A DNA stretch of 64,000 nucleotides from Lycorma delicatula (GCF_047948215.1 NC_134463.1:59641701-59705700), one strand, 5' to 3'. Counted from the stretch's first letter, positions 25,000-38,661 are shown. Program-made: numbers and translations. Notes: a model not told the origin generated them from the letters alone.

Positions 25000-26035
25000 T
25001 ATTATTTTATTTTAATTTGTGCTAGATTGTACCGGAACCGATTCAATAACCAGCATTATAATAGCTGTTGCGATAAACTAGTTAACTTTTACGATTACGT
25101 TTTATATTTTACATCGCTTATTTACTTTTCTCTGTGGGCTTTTCTAGGGACGGAATCGAATTTATGTATTTGAACCGTCATATTCAAATTATATATTTTA
25201 CAAGTATTATCATTGATTTAAATTCTCGTAAGCTTGTGAGCTGGATGACTGTCCATTTGCTGAGGTAAGTAATATTAGAAATTCCATTGGAATCGTTTAT
25301 CTCCCTTTGAAATCCTTTCTTAGGATCTATTATTTTTTATTACCTTTGAAGATTTCCACCTCGGTGTTCTCTGGATTTTGAAAGATAAAACCGCCTTCAA
25401 AAAATCTGACAGCTGTGGGTTGTTTTTGATGCACGGCTTACACACGCAACATGATTTAAAATATTTATAATGTTATTTAAATATTTTTTTCGTTTATATT
25501 TATATTTACATTCTATTTAAATCAATGATTCAAACATGGGGGTGTGGCGGTTCTAGTGGTGACGGTCGGCATTAACTAAACTAATGTAATTTCACGACTT
25601 AGAAATTACAAATTTCTACTGGTACTTACAAATTTCGCTGGTAGTTCGGGCCGCGAGTTTTAAGGCACCAGGTACCAAGTTAACCGGGCGATTGAGTTCG
25701 TAACCCAGCCAGTCCGAGTTTAGAGTATTTTTTGTAGTGAGGGTGTGATTTTGCAAATATATTATTTCTCAATTAACAAATGTGCTTAAAAATATGACTT
25801 TAATTATGCAAAATATCAAGTTAATGAGAGAGACAGTGACCTTGCTACACACCCTCATCAGTCCAGTAGTTCTGGAGATATAAAGTGGTTTAAGAGGCCG
25901 ACACAGTCGTACATACGAACATTAACATCCGGAAAATTTCCATCCGTTTTTTTTTGTTGTTTTTTTGGGTTTCTTAGGTGTCAAAATATCAAGATCTGGT
26001 GAAAACCGCTTATGCCCAAATTGGACCGACTACAG
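25000..26035. other. Intergenic, possible tRNA-like scar, no gene seen
   Basis: A stretch at about 25548-25700 has A-box-like (tggcggttctagtggtgacg) and weak B-box-like (gagttcgtaaccc) words but no matching copy in the window, so it is not called a SINE. The region up to 26035 leads into the hairpin below. Confidence 0.4.
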
Positions 26036-26083
26036 TACTTTCCCTTCTAGAGCTATAGATAGCTCTATATAGATGGGAAAGTA
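26036..26083. repeat. Nested hairpin with tactttccc/gggaaagta ends
   Basis: Outer inverted pair tactttccc/gggaaagta encloses an inner palindrome agagctat-ag-atagctct. A related end, 'tatagctgggaaagtaat', occurs near 48300, so this is probably the edge of an unrecognised repeat family. Confidence 0.7.
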
Positions 26084-26289
26084 ATAATAAAGTATTTAAG
26101 TATAAGCACTTTTTTTTTGTTATAGTTGTAAATAATCGTGATTTGGAGTATGTAAATAGAACTTATTTGAAGATTTTTAATTTGTTTTAAGATCTATAGA
26201 CGTAAATCGCTATGGTGTAACGTTTATGATAGAAAAGTAAAAAACTTTTTTACGTTTTTCTGTTAGTTTAAGGTTTAATTTTTACAAAA

Positions 26290-26305
26290 GTGTGTGTGTG
26301 TGTGT
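26290..26305. repeat. (GT)n microsatellite
   Basis: Short GT run followed by interrupted GT/AT steps. Confidence 0.9.
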
Positions 26306-26498
26306 ATGTGTATATGCATGTGCGCTTGTTTACGCGCGTACAAGCATCTTTGTTTATTGTGATGAAAGTACGGTTGTGTGTTTAATTTAAAAGTAAACAG
26401 AGCGTTAGGTATTAGACTAATAATAATCCATTTGTAGATTTTTTTTTAAAATGTTATTCTTTGTTTTAGAAAATCATGCATCGTGATTTAAAACGATT

Positions 26499-26524
26499 GT
26501 GTGTGTGTGTGTGTGTGTGTGTGT
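26499..26524. repeat. (GT)n microsatellite
   Basis: About 13 uninterrupted GT units. Confidence 0.95.
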
Positions 26525-27064
26525 TAATACATACTACTATCACTAATTAGAAATGCGCTTGCGTACAGTTGTAGCTCTTTCACGTAGCAAAAGTTCTTTC
26601 GTTCGCTCATTTATTACTTTCTCAAGTGCAGTACATAATATAACACTTTCCAGTGACCAATTCTAGTATTGTGTTACTAGTATTGGACTCGGTTGCCAGT
26701 TTAAACAATATTTACTTATTTATTGGACTCTTTCTATTATTATTCATTTAAAATAGAAATATTTATTTTCTTACTTTAAAGAAATGAAGAGATTTTATCT
26801 GGCTAGTTACCGCTTGAGTATTTTATTATTTATTTTGGAAACATCTACACTTTAATATTTTTTTAATTTTGTTTACTTCCTTAATAATTCTCGGCCAGAT
26901 GTCAGCTTTCGAAATATTCCATTAAATCTATGGGAAAGGAAAGTAAAGTTTTTGTTTTAAAACTGTTATAACCCCTAAATCGTTTGCGGTCAAAGATTAA
27001 AATATATCTTCAAAAGGAAACTTTTTACGTTAGTACTACAATATATATTAAAAATGGGCTAAAA
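26525..27064. other. AT-rich intergenic, no gene seen
   Basis: No frame or repeat recognised. Confidence 0.55.
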
Positions 27065-27345
27065 TGTTTGAAGATAAAATATCAAACAAGAAGTGCTAAG
27101 AAGCGTTAAAAGAGGAAAGGAAAATACCGGATGTTAAAAAGAAGAAGAAACATAATTGCATCTGCCAGGGGAGGGAATGGTGAAAGCACAAGAGGAAAAG
27201 GAAGAAGAGGATACAAGATGATAGATAACATCAGGCAAGGAAAGAAAGGCTGCAATGGAATGAAGAAGAGAGCGGAAGATCGAGAAACTTAGAGAAGGCA
27301 GCCATGACTGGACCTGCCAAAAGGCAGAACAACTGGTGATGATGA
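27065..27345 (+). pseudogene. RTE-like LINE, reverse-transcriptase C-terminal remnant
   Basis: Broken plus-strand reading gives pieces such as 'SVKRGKEN', 'DVKKKKKHNCIC', 'RGYKMIDNIRQGKKG' and 'MKKRAEDRE', then a 'DLP' block. They occur in the order seen at the C-terminus of non-LTR ORF2 proteins (GxxRR.GRPR..M.D.IR....E..K..AEDRE.WR). Purine-rich and different in sequence from the 29.2 and 47.4 kb LINE pieces, so a second lineage. Frames change several times; no start, no catalytic domain, inactive. Confidence 0.6.
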
Positions 27346-27644
27346 AAACCTATTAATTTTCCAAATACAGACTTATTTAAGCAAGCAGATTTTACTTAAA
27401 TAATTTTATAAAAGAACCGGCTATAAATAGACGATGTTTTAATTTACACCGATAGGTATGTAGTTCTAAAACTAGGTATCATTTTTCATTTTACGAAGTG
27501 GTTACCCATTAATATGCACACATACAAAACAACTCATAAAAGAGGCTGTAGTATATCGTATGTTCATAAAATTCCAGAGCAACTGAAAAAAGGCAGTGTG
27601 TAATGTGTTCATCTTTTTTTTCGCGATGAGTCTGAGAAATACCA

Positions 27645-28310
27645 TCTATGTATCCCCATAAATGGGGTAGTGTTGGATTCACATGGGCTCGGCTTGATGT
27701 TATTAAGAGCCTATGTGTTCCCGCACCCTACCGACTAAAACTCCTATTTCACCGTACCCCCCACCCAGAGCCGGATCAGCATTTAAGCACTTACTCAGCT
27801 CTGGGGAAGCCTGTTTCTAACCACCAAGGAGGAGCCGCAACAGGCCCGGCTATGCCGTCCCCAGCCCCCCCAACCAGTGGCCGAGTCTCTGTATTTTCGG
27901 CTCAAGGGGTCGGGAGTTTCACCGCTTCATCGCCGCCGTCCACCCAGGCAAGCCTAGACGAACGACAACTCCACGGAGGGCTGTCCCAATCCTCCTCGCT
28001 CCTTTCTCTTTTATCTGTATTTGGTGTTAATCTTCACTCCTGTTTCTTCTAGTTTCATCTTCCTTGGTCTTTATTATGTCAGCGGTTAACTTTGACACCT
28101 CCTCCTACTTAGCTCGTCCTCAGCATATATTCAACTGTATTATGTGGTGTCAGCCACCCCAACCCATAAAGATGCCTATTCTGATCCCATCTATGACAGT
28201 TGTAAAAGGTTATGTTCAGCTGTATTTTCTAATCCGCAGTATTGACAATCAGGTGTCCTCCTTCTTTTGAACTTAAACAGGTAAGAGGAAAACCCCCGTG
28301 TCCCGACAAC
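27645..28310 (+). other. GC-rich island, probable retroelement 5' or leader region
   Basis: Markedly GC-richer than its surroundings, with C-rich and CCG-rich words. A 134-codon frame (27648..28052) is rich in Ser, Pro, Gly and Gln, with no domain I recognise; a 68-codon frame follows (28064..28270). Composition unlike the rest of the window suggests imported retroelement sequence, possibly a LINE untranslated region, since LINE remnants flank it on both sides. A host first exon or CpG-like promoter cannot be excluded, but no splice-linked coding partner is visible. Confidence 0.35.
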
Positions 28311-28360
28311 TAATCAGTAAGTGGGTTCAGTAAGTGTAAATCGGTAAGTGGGTTCATCAT
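28297..28360 (+). repeat. Short direct repeats of gtaagtgggttca
   Basis: Two exact 'gtaagtgggttca' words and a partial third ('cagtaagtgtaaatcg') at the edge of the GC-rich island. Confidence 0.8.
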
Positions 28361-29154
28361 GTTTCCTCCTAATCCATGGCGGTATTAGGTATGTATTCCA
28401 TCGTCCCTTATTCGTCTCATCAATTATAGATGAGTCCTAGATTTTTCAAAAGATAAACTATGAGATGGAAGTGTACAGGATCACCTATCAATCTTTCAAG
28501 ATATCCATTTTCTGTTCCTTGTTGCATTTATATGAGTATTATAATTGTTCTGAAATCGATTTACAAGCCTTATCGAGTGCATTTCATATACTGTATTACA
28601 TCCTCAAGTTGTATTGTTAATTATAATTAAAAAAAATTATTCCCGTTATTCGATAAAAAGAATACGGGGAAGGTTCGGGGTGATTGTATTCTCGTAACAT
28701 AGTTCTGAAAAACTGTACCTGTATTTCGAAAACCGATTTCACGATGACGTTCAAGATTTTCCCTTACAATGGTTTTCATTTAAACTGTTAAGGACAATAA
28801 ATTTGTACTAACTAGCTAAGAGCTACATTTTTTATTAAAAGATTTTTTTCTAAACCGTTTAAGTAAAAAGTCGAAAATGAAATATTCGCTAATTTCCCCC
28901 CCCCCCTTCCTATTTGCGTGTGGTATGTACATCTATCAGGATAGTAATTTATTTTTTTATGGTTTTAATGGATTTGTTAGCGTGTGAAACGTTGGATATT
29001 TGTCAAAAACCAAGTAGATGATTTGTTTACTGATCATTATACTTTACTATTTATGAGTATGCTCGGAAAGAAAAAGGGAAAAATTATTTATAATTCTATC
29101 TGCTGATTTGTTTTTGAATTATCAAAAAATTAATGAATTATTTTACGCTTTTTA
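28361..29154. other. Intergenic with poly-C tract, no gene seen
   Basis: Includes a C11 run at 28896..28906. No frame recognised. Confidence 0.55.
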
Positions 29155-29745
29155 GTAATGTATTGGATGAAGTCTTACGCAAGCCCTTCCTAAATTTTGT
29201 TATTTGGGAGGTAGAATTACTAAAGATGGACGAAGCAGGAGCGATATAAAATATCGCTCCGATAAAATATAGCTGTGCCGAATAGCACAGCTTTCAGTCA
29301 GAAATATAATTTGTTTAATCAAAAATTAATTTAAATATCAGGAAAAGATTTTTGAAAGTATATGTTTGGAGCATCGCTTCATATGGAAGTGAAACTTGGA
29401 AGATTACCTGAGAAGAAAAGATTTAGAAGCTTTTGAAATGTGGTGCTATAGGAGAATGTTAAAAATCAGATGGGTGGATAAAGTGACAAATGAAGAGGTG
29501 TTGTGGCAAATCGATGAAGAAAGAAACATTTGGAAAAATATAGTTAAAAAAAGAGACAGACTTATAGGCCAAATATTAAGGCATCCTGGAATAGGCTCTT
29601 TAATATTATATGGTCAGGTAGAAGGAAAAAATTGTGTAGGCAGGCAACGTTTGGAATATGTAAAATAAATTGTTAGGGAGGTAGGATGTAGGATCACTAG
29701 ATAGGGAATCTTGGATAGCTGCATCAAACCAATCAAATAACTGAA
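29155..29745 (+). pseudogene. RTE-like LINE 3' end, internally deleted
   Basis: Same lineage as the 47.4 kb copy. The 90-codon frame 29396..29668 reads EAFEMWCYRRMLKIRWVDK, then VTNEEVL, IDEER, RHPGI and GQVEGKNCVGR, the region after the reverse-transcriptase core. Upstream, 'GLDEVLRK' joins almost directly to the YLG-type block (GGRITKDGRSRSDIK), so RT coding sequence present at 47.8-48.1 kb is missing here. A small insertion lies at about 29251-29273. It ends 'aaataactgaag' plus poly-A, the LINE 3' end. Stops and frameshifts; inactive. Shares a one-base frame break with the 47.4 kb copy. Confidence 0.82.
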
Positions 29746-29866
29746 GAAAAAAAAAGTAATATCTATCTCTTTTTTCGTCTTCTTTTTTTTTTAGACTCGA
29801 ATTTCTTTGTAATGGTTTACTTGTTATTTTTTAGCGAGTTATCAAAGAAAAATATGTTATTACTTT

Positions 29867-30380
29867 CAGTCGCACGGTAGGATTGGAGGGTGAAATTGAA
29901 TTTTTTCATGGCTCGAAAATCTCCAAAACTTCAATTTCAATGAAATTTAGATGTGGTGAAGTAGTGTATCTGAAGTTGAACATGTGAAAATTTGATGAAG
30001 GTTGGTTAACTCGTTCCTGATGTACGCTCAATTTAGTATCGGCAACAAACAATATATAACCTGAATTTGAGGTATTTTTTTCGGTCGTATGTGGGATTAG
30101 AGGGTGAAAGTGAATTACACCCCCGTAATCCCACCAATGGTGGGGATTTGAGGCGTGTGGATTACAAAAATTCCATTCATTTATAAAATTTTTGTCGTGC
30201 GACAATCTCAAAAACTAGTAGATCAATTTCATTGAAATTTAGATATGCTGTAGTAGTATATTTGAAGTTGTACATCTGAGAATTTGATGAAGATTGCTTG
30301 AGTCGTTTCTTAATTAATCTGAATTTAAGACCGACAACAATTTCGATTTGAGGTTATTTGCAGTGAGTTACAATTGTTTG
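29867..30380 (+). repeat. Family E repeat, two tandem units
   Basis: Unit 1 starts near 29867 (cagtcgcacggtagg), unit 2 near 30081 (ttcggtcgtatgtgggatt). Each continues with 'gagggtgaaa.tgaatt', 'atctc.aaaact..', 'tcaatgaaatttagat', 'gtagt.tat.tgaagttg', 'aatttgatgaag.ttg'. Unit 2 is longer by a GC-richer insert near 30118-30160. The 101-codon minus frame over it (29906..30211) is a shadow. Confidence 0.75.
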
Positions 30381-33300
30381 CGAGTTGAAGATTGATGCTT
30401 GTGTGTAGGGTCTGTGTTCTACACATTCATTTTTAATTATTTCATAAAATTACGGTTATAATTTTCATATAAACAAAAAGTATATTTTAATGTTAAATAA
30501 AAAAGGTTATACCTCTTTTAATTTACTAAATTAAGTATGTTTTGTATATTTCTTACTCAAAAAATTGTACAAGATAAAATAACGAAAAGTCTTCTTCTTG
30601 CGCAGATATACACAAGAATTATTGTTTTATACCGGTTATTTTTTGTATGTTTACTTACAATAAAATTATAACATTAAAAGGTTAATGAAAATAAATCTAA
30701 AAAAAAAAAACACTAAAAATGAAACAAACAAATAAGAAGCTTTTTGAAGTCCACATCAAAAATTAAGCTTAAGTAGCTTGTTAGTTTTTAATTTAGCAGC
30801 ATCATCAAAAAGTCAAAATTTAAAGAAAAATGAAAGAAAAGGTTTCTTTTTGTTTTTTAGTTCTGGGCCTAATTTTTTATCATTAAGATAACTAATTGTA
30901 ATTATTTAGGAAATATTTTATTAAAATGTAGGAAAAATTTTATATATTTTTTCTTTGTTTTTAAATTTTATTTACAATCCATTTTTTATTTAAAAACTGC
31001 TTATGAAAGTTAAGTAAATTTAAATTTCTCAATCCTCATATAATGCTGAAAGTAAATTGACATTGTATAAAAGGAAAGCTGTTATCCTTGTCGTCTAATT
31101 TTGTTTTGTAAATAAAATAAAAATAAAGAAAAGAATTAAAAATTTAACTTTTTTTTAAACTTTTTTTACTGAAATATCAGAATACAGTTGAAAAGTCTGT
31201 GGTTCGATTCTATTTGTGTAATAAATGTTTAAATAGTAGTAAATCTTTTTGGTTTATAATTGCCTATCGATAATGATACATATTTTACCTTTAATATGTA
31301 TAATTTTCTTTTTAATTAGATTTTATGAAGAGAATACTTTTTTGTATGAAGGTTAACCAGTTAAAGAATTTGTAAATCTGTTTTCTTATGTATTTGATTT
31401 TGTAATACCGTTTAAAGTTCGATTGGAATCAATTTATGTGCATCAATTAGTATAATTATAATAATTTTTGGGCCATGTAGGTTACTATTAAATAATGTAA
31501 ACTTTTAACAATAATTAATAATACATTCAATAATAACTGTTTAACAATAATTAGCTACAATAACTATTTAACAATAATTAGCTAATATGTCATATGGGAG
31601 ATTTATCGGGATTTTTTTTACAAGTGAAAGTACTTGACATCAATTCTATTTTAGTCATTTTTTTCTTTTGTTGGTTATTAATTCTTTTTTCTTTATACAT
31701 TATGCAATAGTGATTATTTTAGGGGTGAATTTAATAATGTTTCATTTCTTCTTCTTATTATTATTATTATAACTCTGTTTTGTACATATTTAAAAATGTA
31801 ATCGTCTTAATAATTGAAAAAAAAGAATATTCAAACGAAGGGTGCATAAAATTTTAAACTTTTTTTTATGAAATAGATTTTTTAAATTTATTTGCTTTCC
31901 TCTTGTTGTTTTGAAGGTGTGTGTAACGTAAGTTTAGATATTATTTTTTATGACGAGAAATAATTTTAAATTTTGCATTAACAAAAACAATGACAATCAC
32001 TCCTTATGTCTGTCGTAACGAGTCCGTTTAAAAAGATTTTTGTCTTTAAATTGGGTACAGATTTTTTATTTATCAAGCTACTTGACCAAAATTTGTCATG
32101 GGTACCAAAACGAATAACAAATTGTGTCATTAAAATATCAATTCTTTTTTCTTAAATGTAATAATATAGGGATTTTTTCAAAATTTAAATTAGTGTTCTT
32201 AATGTTTTAGAAAATTTATATGACTTTGAATTGACTTCAATTTATTCGTAAATTTAATAGTAATTTTAAGCTGAAATTTCCTTTAAAAAACTACTTAAAC
32301 TGAAGGGTACCCAACAATAACGATCCATTAGTGATTTATAAATGTAATTTTTAAAATTTTATGTTTAAATATGATTTAAATGTATATGTGATTTTCCAAT
32401 ATATATTCTTTCTTTTAATTAGCTCCATAAAAAAATTTACATATAATTAAATTTGTAGAGTCTTATTGGCTAATTATAAAGCTTGTTACTCGGTTCCATA
32501 CAACAACCCGGCAATTCATTACTTAACGACAGTTTTACTACGATTTTATCATGAATCGGAGCATTAATTTTTTTGGAAAAAGATTCAGTTTTTGAAGAGT
32601 AAATGGGGGGGGGGGGATTTGTTTGATTTGATGCAATTTATATATACTTGATTGTTTCCCAGTAGAAGGGGGTACATTAATTTGTTTTTTTCATAATCTA
32701 TTCCAGTCTTATGAACAGTGACACATATAAGCAAAGTACAAAAGAAATGGGTCAGATATGCTTTCTTTGAGAGTTGTGATGTTCAATATACAGCCAGTTC
32801 CAGTGTTGAAGAGAATGTCACTTGTATGTCGGAATATTAGCTACATTTTATGATATGTTTAACTTATTTATATACAATTATAAATTTAGCTTAGTGAACA
32901 GGAAACCACGTTACTTTCTGTAATATAAAGACATTGAATACTTTTTATTTTTACAAAAAATACTTGATGATTTAACGTATTTGTTGATCGTGTGGTTATC
33001 AGTTACTTAATTAGATAAAAATCATCAGTAACGGACTAATCAAACTAATTCATTTTTAAATTAAGTTATTATTTAAGTACGTGAAAATAGAGTGTTCTAC
33101 TTTCTACTAGAAGCATATTAACACGAAAGTGATGGATTTTTAAACCATGTTATGTTATTTAATGAGAAAGTAGGCCTAGTATGTTTAAGTTATCTCAAAT
33201 AGTCAAGGTCACAGTGTAATAGCAAATTGATGAAATAATTAAGGAAGTTTCATTATGAATATTTTTTCATAAACAAACCAGTTTTGTAGCGTAATTTTAT

Positions 33301-34089
33301 TTAAAGACAGGATTTATTAGATAAAAATTAAGAACCGCATTTTTTTCATTGATATAAATATATTAAAAATGTCGCAATAAGTGCGTCAGAAGGGTGGATT
33401 TCTCGTTTTAGTTAAGAAAGAAAAGATGTTACACTGATGTGATGATTTTTCAAAATAATATTGTTTTTAGTGTTTTAACTAGCTTTGGTGTTTTAGCTAG
33501 CTTTTGGTGTTATGTTATGTTAATACCTGTGTTCTTTTATAATACTGCGAGGTACTGTGTATTATTCCAATAAATACACTTTACACTGTATACTTTTACA
33601 CTGTATCAATTGCTTATCAATGCTACTTGCGAACAACCAATTTTGATACATTACCCATAATTTGGAGCTGTGCAAAAAAGAAAAAGGTACAAACTGACCC
33701 AAAACGATGAAAACCCCAAAATTGATTTTTTTGGATTCAGCCCTTTTCCTTCATACACATTTTGAATTATTCCGAAACTACCTTACACCTGGCGGTGCTT
33801 GAAAACCTACGATTTTGGCTTCAATGATTATTTTTGAATTTGAATCAAAAATCACCTTAGAAAATCTGACCGGGCGCATTATCGATTTCTACAAATTCTT
33901 TGAAAATCTTTCTTTGAAAAAAGGGAATATTTCAGTTTAACGATTTACCTTGTTGTGGAAGGGGCTAATTCCTTTAATTTTACTTCCGTTTAATTTAATT
34001 TAAAGTTCTGTCGCTATTTTTTTTTCTTTTTTTTTAGGGATTTCCAAACATTTTGAATTCGCTATTGCCCCGGTCATGTTTATATACGT
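30381..34089. other. AT-rich intergenic, no gene seen
   Basis: About 3.7 kb with no convincing frame. Small items: a 27-bp tandem duplication at 31532..31585, a G12 run at 32605..32616, and short direct repeats of 'tagctttggtgtt' near 33480-33510 and 'tacactgtat' near 33583-33605. Confidence 0.5.
31532..31585 (+). repeat. 27-bp tandem duplication
   Basis: Two consecutive 27-mers differ at two positions (internal words ttaacaataattagcta). Confidence 0.85.
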
Positions 34090-34545
34090 ATTTATGTAAG
34101 TACAAGATTTTTTCGTCCATCCTGCCCGATGAAAATCTTAATTAATTTTGACGAAACTTGATGGGGGTGATGTAAACCTATTGGAAATAAGATTTCTATT
34201 GATTTGCAAGCGAATCAGTCACAGGAACCGAGTTAGAGCCAAAACAAAACTGACCTTTCGTTATTTTATTTCGACCTTTAATTGAGTTTAACTCAGGAAC
34301 GGCTCAACCAATCATCAAATTTTCACAATGCACAACTTCAGATAAATTTGAATGAAATTGATGTAGCAGTTTCGAGGCACAAAATGTTTTTACACAGACC
34401 TATGTACGTGAGTATATAAACATACAAGGAAACCCCACTTTAAGTAATGGATGATATTTTCATACTCCTCATATCTCAAAACGTAAAGAAAATTCATTTT
34501 CACCCTCCACTTCAACTATGCGACCGAATGTAATACCGTACTTTT
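34090..34545 (-). repeat. Family E repeat, single unit
   Basis: Read on minus: a GGTCGCAT...GAGGGTGAAAATGAATT block, 'atcaatttcattcaaattta', 'tctgaagttgtgcat', 'aaaatttgatgat.ggttgag', in the order seen at 29.9 kb. Diverged. Non-coding. Confidence 0.6.
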
Positions 34546-37500
34546 CTTTGAAAAGTCTGTAAAAAACGCAATTACATAAAAAAAGCTAGTTTTGTTGTAA
34601 TTCGAAAGTTCTTTTTTAAAGAAGCGTGAACCTGTTTTCATGACTTTTAATTTTTACGGTTAACAGTCTTTATGTCATTATATATTTAAGCTAATCATCT
34701 CGATATCGTTGATAAGACATGTGTACCTATAACTTGCTGAATAAAATCTTCTCCGATGTGTTGAGGGTTTTGGGCGGAATAGGAATCTGCTGCCTATCGG
34801 GGTTATAAGTTGTTGTCCTTTTGAAAGGATTTTTTATGTTGTATTGTCGTGTTTTCTTCAGTATATCTTTATTTCATATTATCCATCTAATCTTTTTCAA
34901 TGTTTCTTTTCTTTCGGTGTAGGTTAGAACCTGCTAAATCCATTTTGAGAATATTTTAGATCTGAAGAGCCTGTGCTTCCTGCTTCCTCGTGGATCTGAT
35001 AGGAGATGGTTCCTTATGGAATTATCCAATAATTAATAACGAGCCGAAGTGTCTATATTAGATAACAGCCGGCTCGTCTCATCCCCTAAATTTGTATCAA
35101 ATATAATGTTGTTTATATCTAAACAAAATAAAGGTAATAAAGGTTTTAAGCTCTTAGATAATTTCAATCCAATCACTGTAAAAACCGAGCAAAGAATTCT
35201 TGGAAACATAAATTTTGGGAACGAATTCATGAATTAATTCGATGGGATTTTTGACGACTTACATAAGAAAATATGGTTATAGAAACATGTAACTTATGAA
35301 AACCTCGAATTTTATTGGTTATCAATCTGTACACTTTGAATGAAAGGCTGGCAAAACTCTGCCGTTCTTATTTCTATAAAATGAAGCTTTTTAAGAGACG
35401 TCAGTAAACCTTTAATTCTGAATAAAATCCCATTATTTATTGATTGTCGGAATGTGGAATTAGGTTGGAATTATATGATTTTGCTGTTAGTAATTTTATT
35501 TTGAAAGTGCAAAATTTGACAGAAATATACGATGTTTTAGCGTAACGTACTACGTACAAACTTATCTAAACCTGTCTTCCAAAGGTTATACGTACTACGT
35601 TAATCTTTTTGTCTTCAGTTGATTTACAATTTCCATTACATATCGTAGAAATTTATGAAGTATGTGTATATTTTTGTTCATTAATTTTCGCTTATGAATT
35701 CTTTTCAGGATTGTTTAGTTATTTTTTAATAGGCCAGTCAAAGTTAAAAAATCAACATAGGCTTTTAATTAATGTATTAAATAAGATCGCATGCGTTATA
35801 CACGTTTGTTTACGTAAACATATTCACGCACGCGCTTTTGTACTTTTGTACTACGGTTGCACATTTTTAAATGTATTTATCATTTTAAAATAATTTTGAC
35901 AATTAATCATTAACTACAATGGGTAACATACAGGTATGAAATATTGCATTATAATTATAACAGCTGAAATTTGTTTTGTTTTTCTGAGAAAGGAATCGCG
36001 TTTATTCAGTGAAAGTTTGTTCTTTTACTTTGTTTGTTTACTTGTGTAAGCCCGTCAAACATGTAGTGACTTAAATCATATTGAACCTGAATCTCTAGAC
36101 TCGTTTGAAATTTCTGTCCATTGTGGTTATAATAAGTAGTAAAAGATACGTTTATTTAGCATGGTTTTTCTCTCTGTTTCTTCTCTCTTTCACTTTTTTC
36201 TCATTTATTTTATATTATATGAACTTTTATATGAACGAAAATAATTATCAAATTTAAATTTCTAGCGTGATTATATTTCAATTTTTGTTTTTAAATGTAT
36301 TTTTATTTCTCTGTCATACTCAATAATAATATAAAATAATAAAATATAATTATTAAATTTTCTGTCAGCATTCATAATAATTTAAATATAAAATGGAAGA
36401 AGAATAGATAATAATTGCATAATTTAATAAAAGAATTGTGTTAAGCTAATCATTTTTGTGGGTTTCTTTTCAGTGCCTAATGTGTTTTATTTTTTAATAT
36501 CTGAATATTCATACTGTATATATCTTGTAATAACTTTAATCAGTAAATTACGAAATTTTTATCAGCAATTACAAACTCTATTAATTAAACGCCGTTAAGT
36601 TCATTTTTTAATTGATGTTGTCAATAAATTATATTTATTGTAATAATTAAAAATAAAAATATTCTTTTATTGTTTATGGTGTGGGATATGCGTAGAGAGA
36701 ATTGCCTTTCTGGAATTTCGAATTAATTAAAAATAAAAATGTATTATGTCTTTATATGCTTTTTCTGAGAGTAATGTTGGCTAATAGACAGTTCTGTAGT
36801 GAAGAGAATGAATTTCAGTTGCGTTTTTTGATCGGGTTGATGTAAAAAAAATTTACGTTTGAGTTCAGCTAAGTAGAGGACAGAAAATCAACTTCAACTT
36901 CCATTTTATTTAGTAGGCTTGGCATGGAATGCTTCTTTTTAGCGTGGCTATGGCTATGTCATTTTTCAGCGAGGTTTGTGGGTTTTTTCCTTGTGATTTT
37001 GAATGTACCGGGCAGATAAACCTTTTTTTAAATAATATATAATTTTCTTTTTTAGTTACGGTTTTAAATGTTATTCCGGGCAATTATTTTAATTTTAGAT
37101 GATTGGAATAAAGTGGCAAATGAATTGAATAATGTGATTTTCTATATACATATATCTTTTGCTGTTAGCGCTTTCAGTATTATTTCATGCTCTCATTGCT
37201 TTAATGAGGAAGATAAAATTATTGGTTTGTTAAGTGTAAAGGAAAAATTAGAAGACCGTTTGGAGAATTGAACCCGGGACCACCAGTTTCACTTGCTACT
37301 ATATTGATATTTAAACCGGAATACCTTCGGTCTTCGTAAACCGAGTTTATCGTCCTGTAATAAATTATTAATTTAATTTCGTTTTATTTAATATCTGAAT
37401 ATTTTATATTTTCAGTTATAATTAAACATTATAAATTTGTTGTCATTGGATAAAGTGTAATATTAATGATGTGAAATCAGATGGGTGTATCATTGAGTTC

Positions 37501-38606
37501 ATGAATTTTTAAAGATTGATAAATTACTCTTCAAAAATAAACCTTCAAGCAAAGAAAAAAAATTGCGATGTTAGTTTAAGAACTAAGGTAAAGAGAAATT
37601 GGTCTTTAGTAATAATATTGGTTAAACTAACTGGAAAATATTATTTTAATATCTATAACACTTAATTAAATTAAGACGTTTCATTAACAAATTGTAACCC
37701 GTATTGTGTGTTAGTGTACAAAGTGTATTAACGCGTACTGTTTGTTCTCTGTACTTCATACTTAATGCTAATGAAGATAATATAAAGTCATTATAGGGTT
37801 TTTTTGTTTCATATTTGTAATCATCTCTTATTCTAAAATTGAAAATTTCGTCTGATAGGTGAAATATTCATAAAGGTTAAAAAATAATTGTAATAGTATA
37901 GGCGTTTGTTTATGCATCCCGCTTAGTAATTATGTTGTGCAATCTGCATAACTATATTTGGCAAGGCGCTCTGCAAAATATATTAGGAGTTCTATTGCCC
38001 AATGATTTCACACGTATTTCATGTACTATTAATTATTGTTACCTGACTATTGTCATATTTATTTATTCTTTAATTACTTAGTCATTATTTTTTTCCGTAA
38101 TATTTTTTCACAATTTATGTTTTATATTTTTTCGTTCAAACGGGTGTATTGTACTTTTTACTATTATTAGTAACTAATTTTTAATTATTAACGTTATTTT
38201 TTCCCATCTAATTATATGTATGGTAAATTATCTTGTTTTAGTGATTAATTTGGTTTAATAATTTACTGACATATTACCATGTCAGTAAAGAAGCTTTTTG
38301 TATTTTCATAAAAATTACAGTATGGAAAGAAATTCTTCTAGACATGAGAAATGATGTTAATACTCGTACATAGAAATATAATAAACACATTGAGTACATA
38401 TATGTAAAATTTTCCAGATCATATATGTGACTAAATGTACAACAAAGTTTTTTGTATGTGTTTAGTTCTGTTTTGTTATGATGCACGGTATGGGAATTTG
38501 AATTTCGACTGGAATTAGAATTTTCCAATTCTTTTCTAATTGTCAATTTTTCCAAAAAAACGTGTGTTTTATATTTCGAAAACTAGATCAAACGGTCTTT
38601 TCTTTT
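34546..38606. other. AT-rich intergenic, no gene seen
   Basis: About 4 kb. The opposing frames at 35033..35230 and 35049..35237 are mutual shadows. Frames at 35609..35893 (94 codons), 37068..37271 and 38274..38555 have no recognisable domain and AT-driven composition. A tRNA-like word pair near 37250-37300 is listed under rejected items. Confidence 0.45.
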
Positions 38607-38623
38607 ATATTATTATTATCTTA

Positions 38624-38661
<38 letters not shown>
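38607..38661. repeat. (TTA)n microsatellite
   Basis: About 17 TTA units with one early interruption. Confidence 0.95.

Noticed and set aside
25548..25700. tRNA-like A-box and B-box words
   Set aside because: Weak B box, no cloverleaf, no second copy in the window.
37250..37300. Possible minus-strand tRNA or SINE head (cccgggttcaattctcc)
   Set aside because: Only a T-arm-like word; the A-box region and stems are absent, and no SINE body follows.
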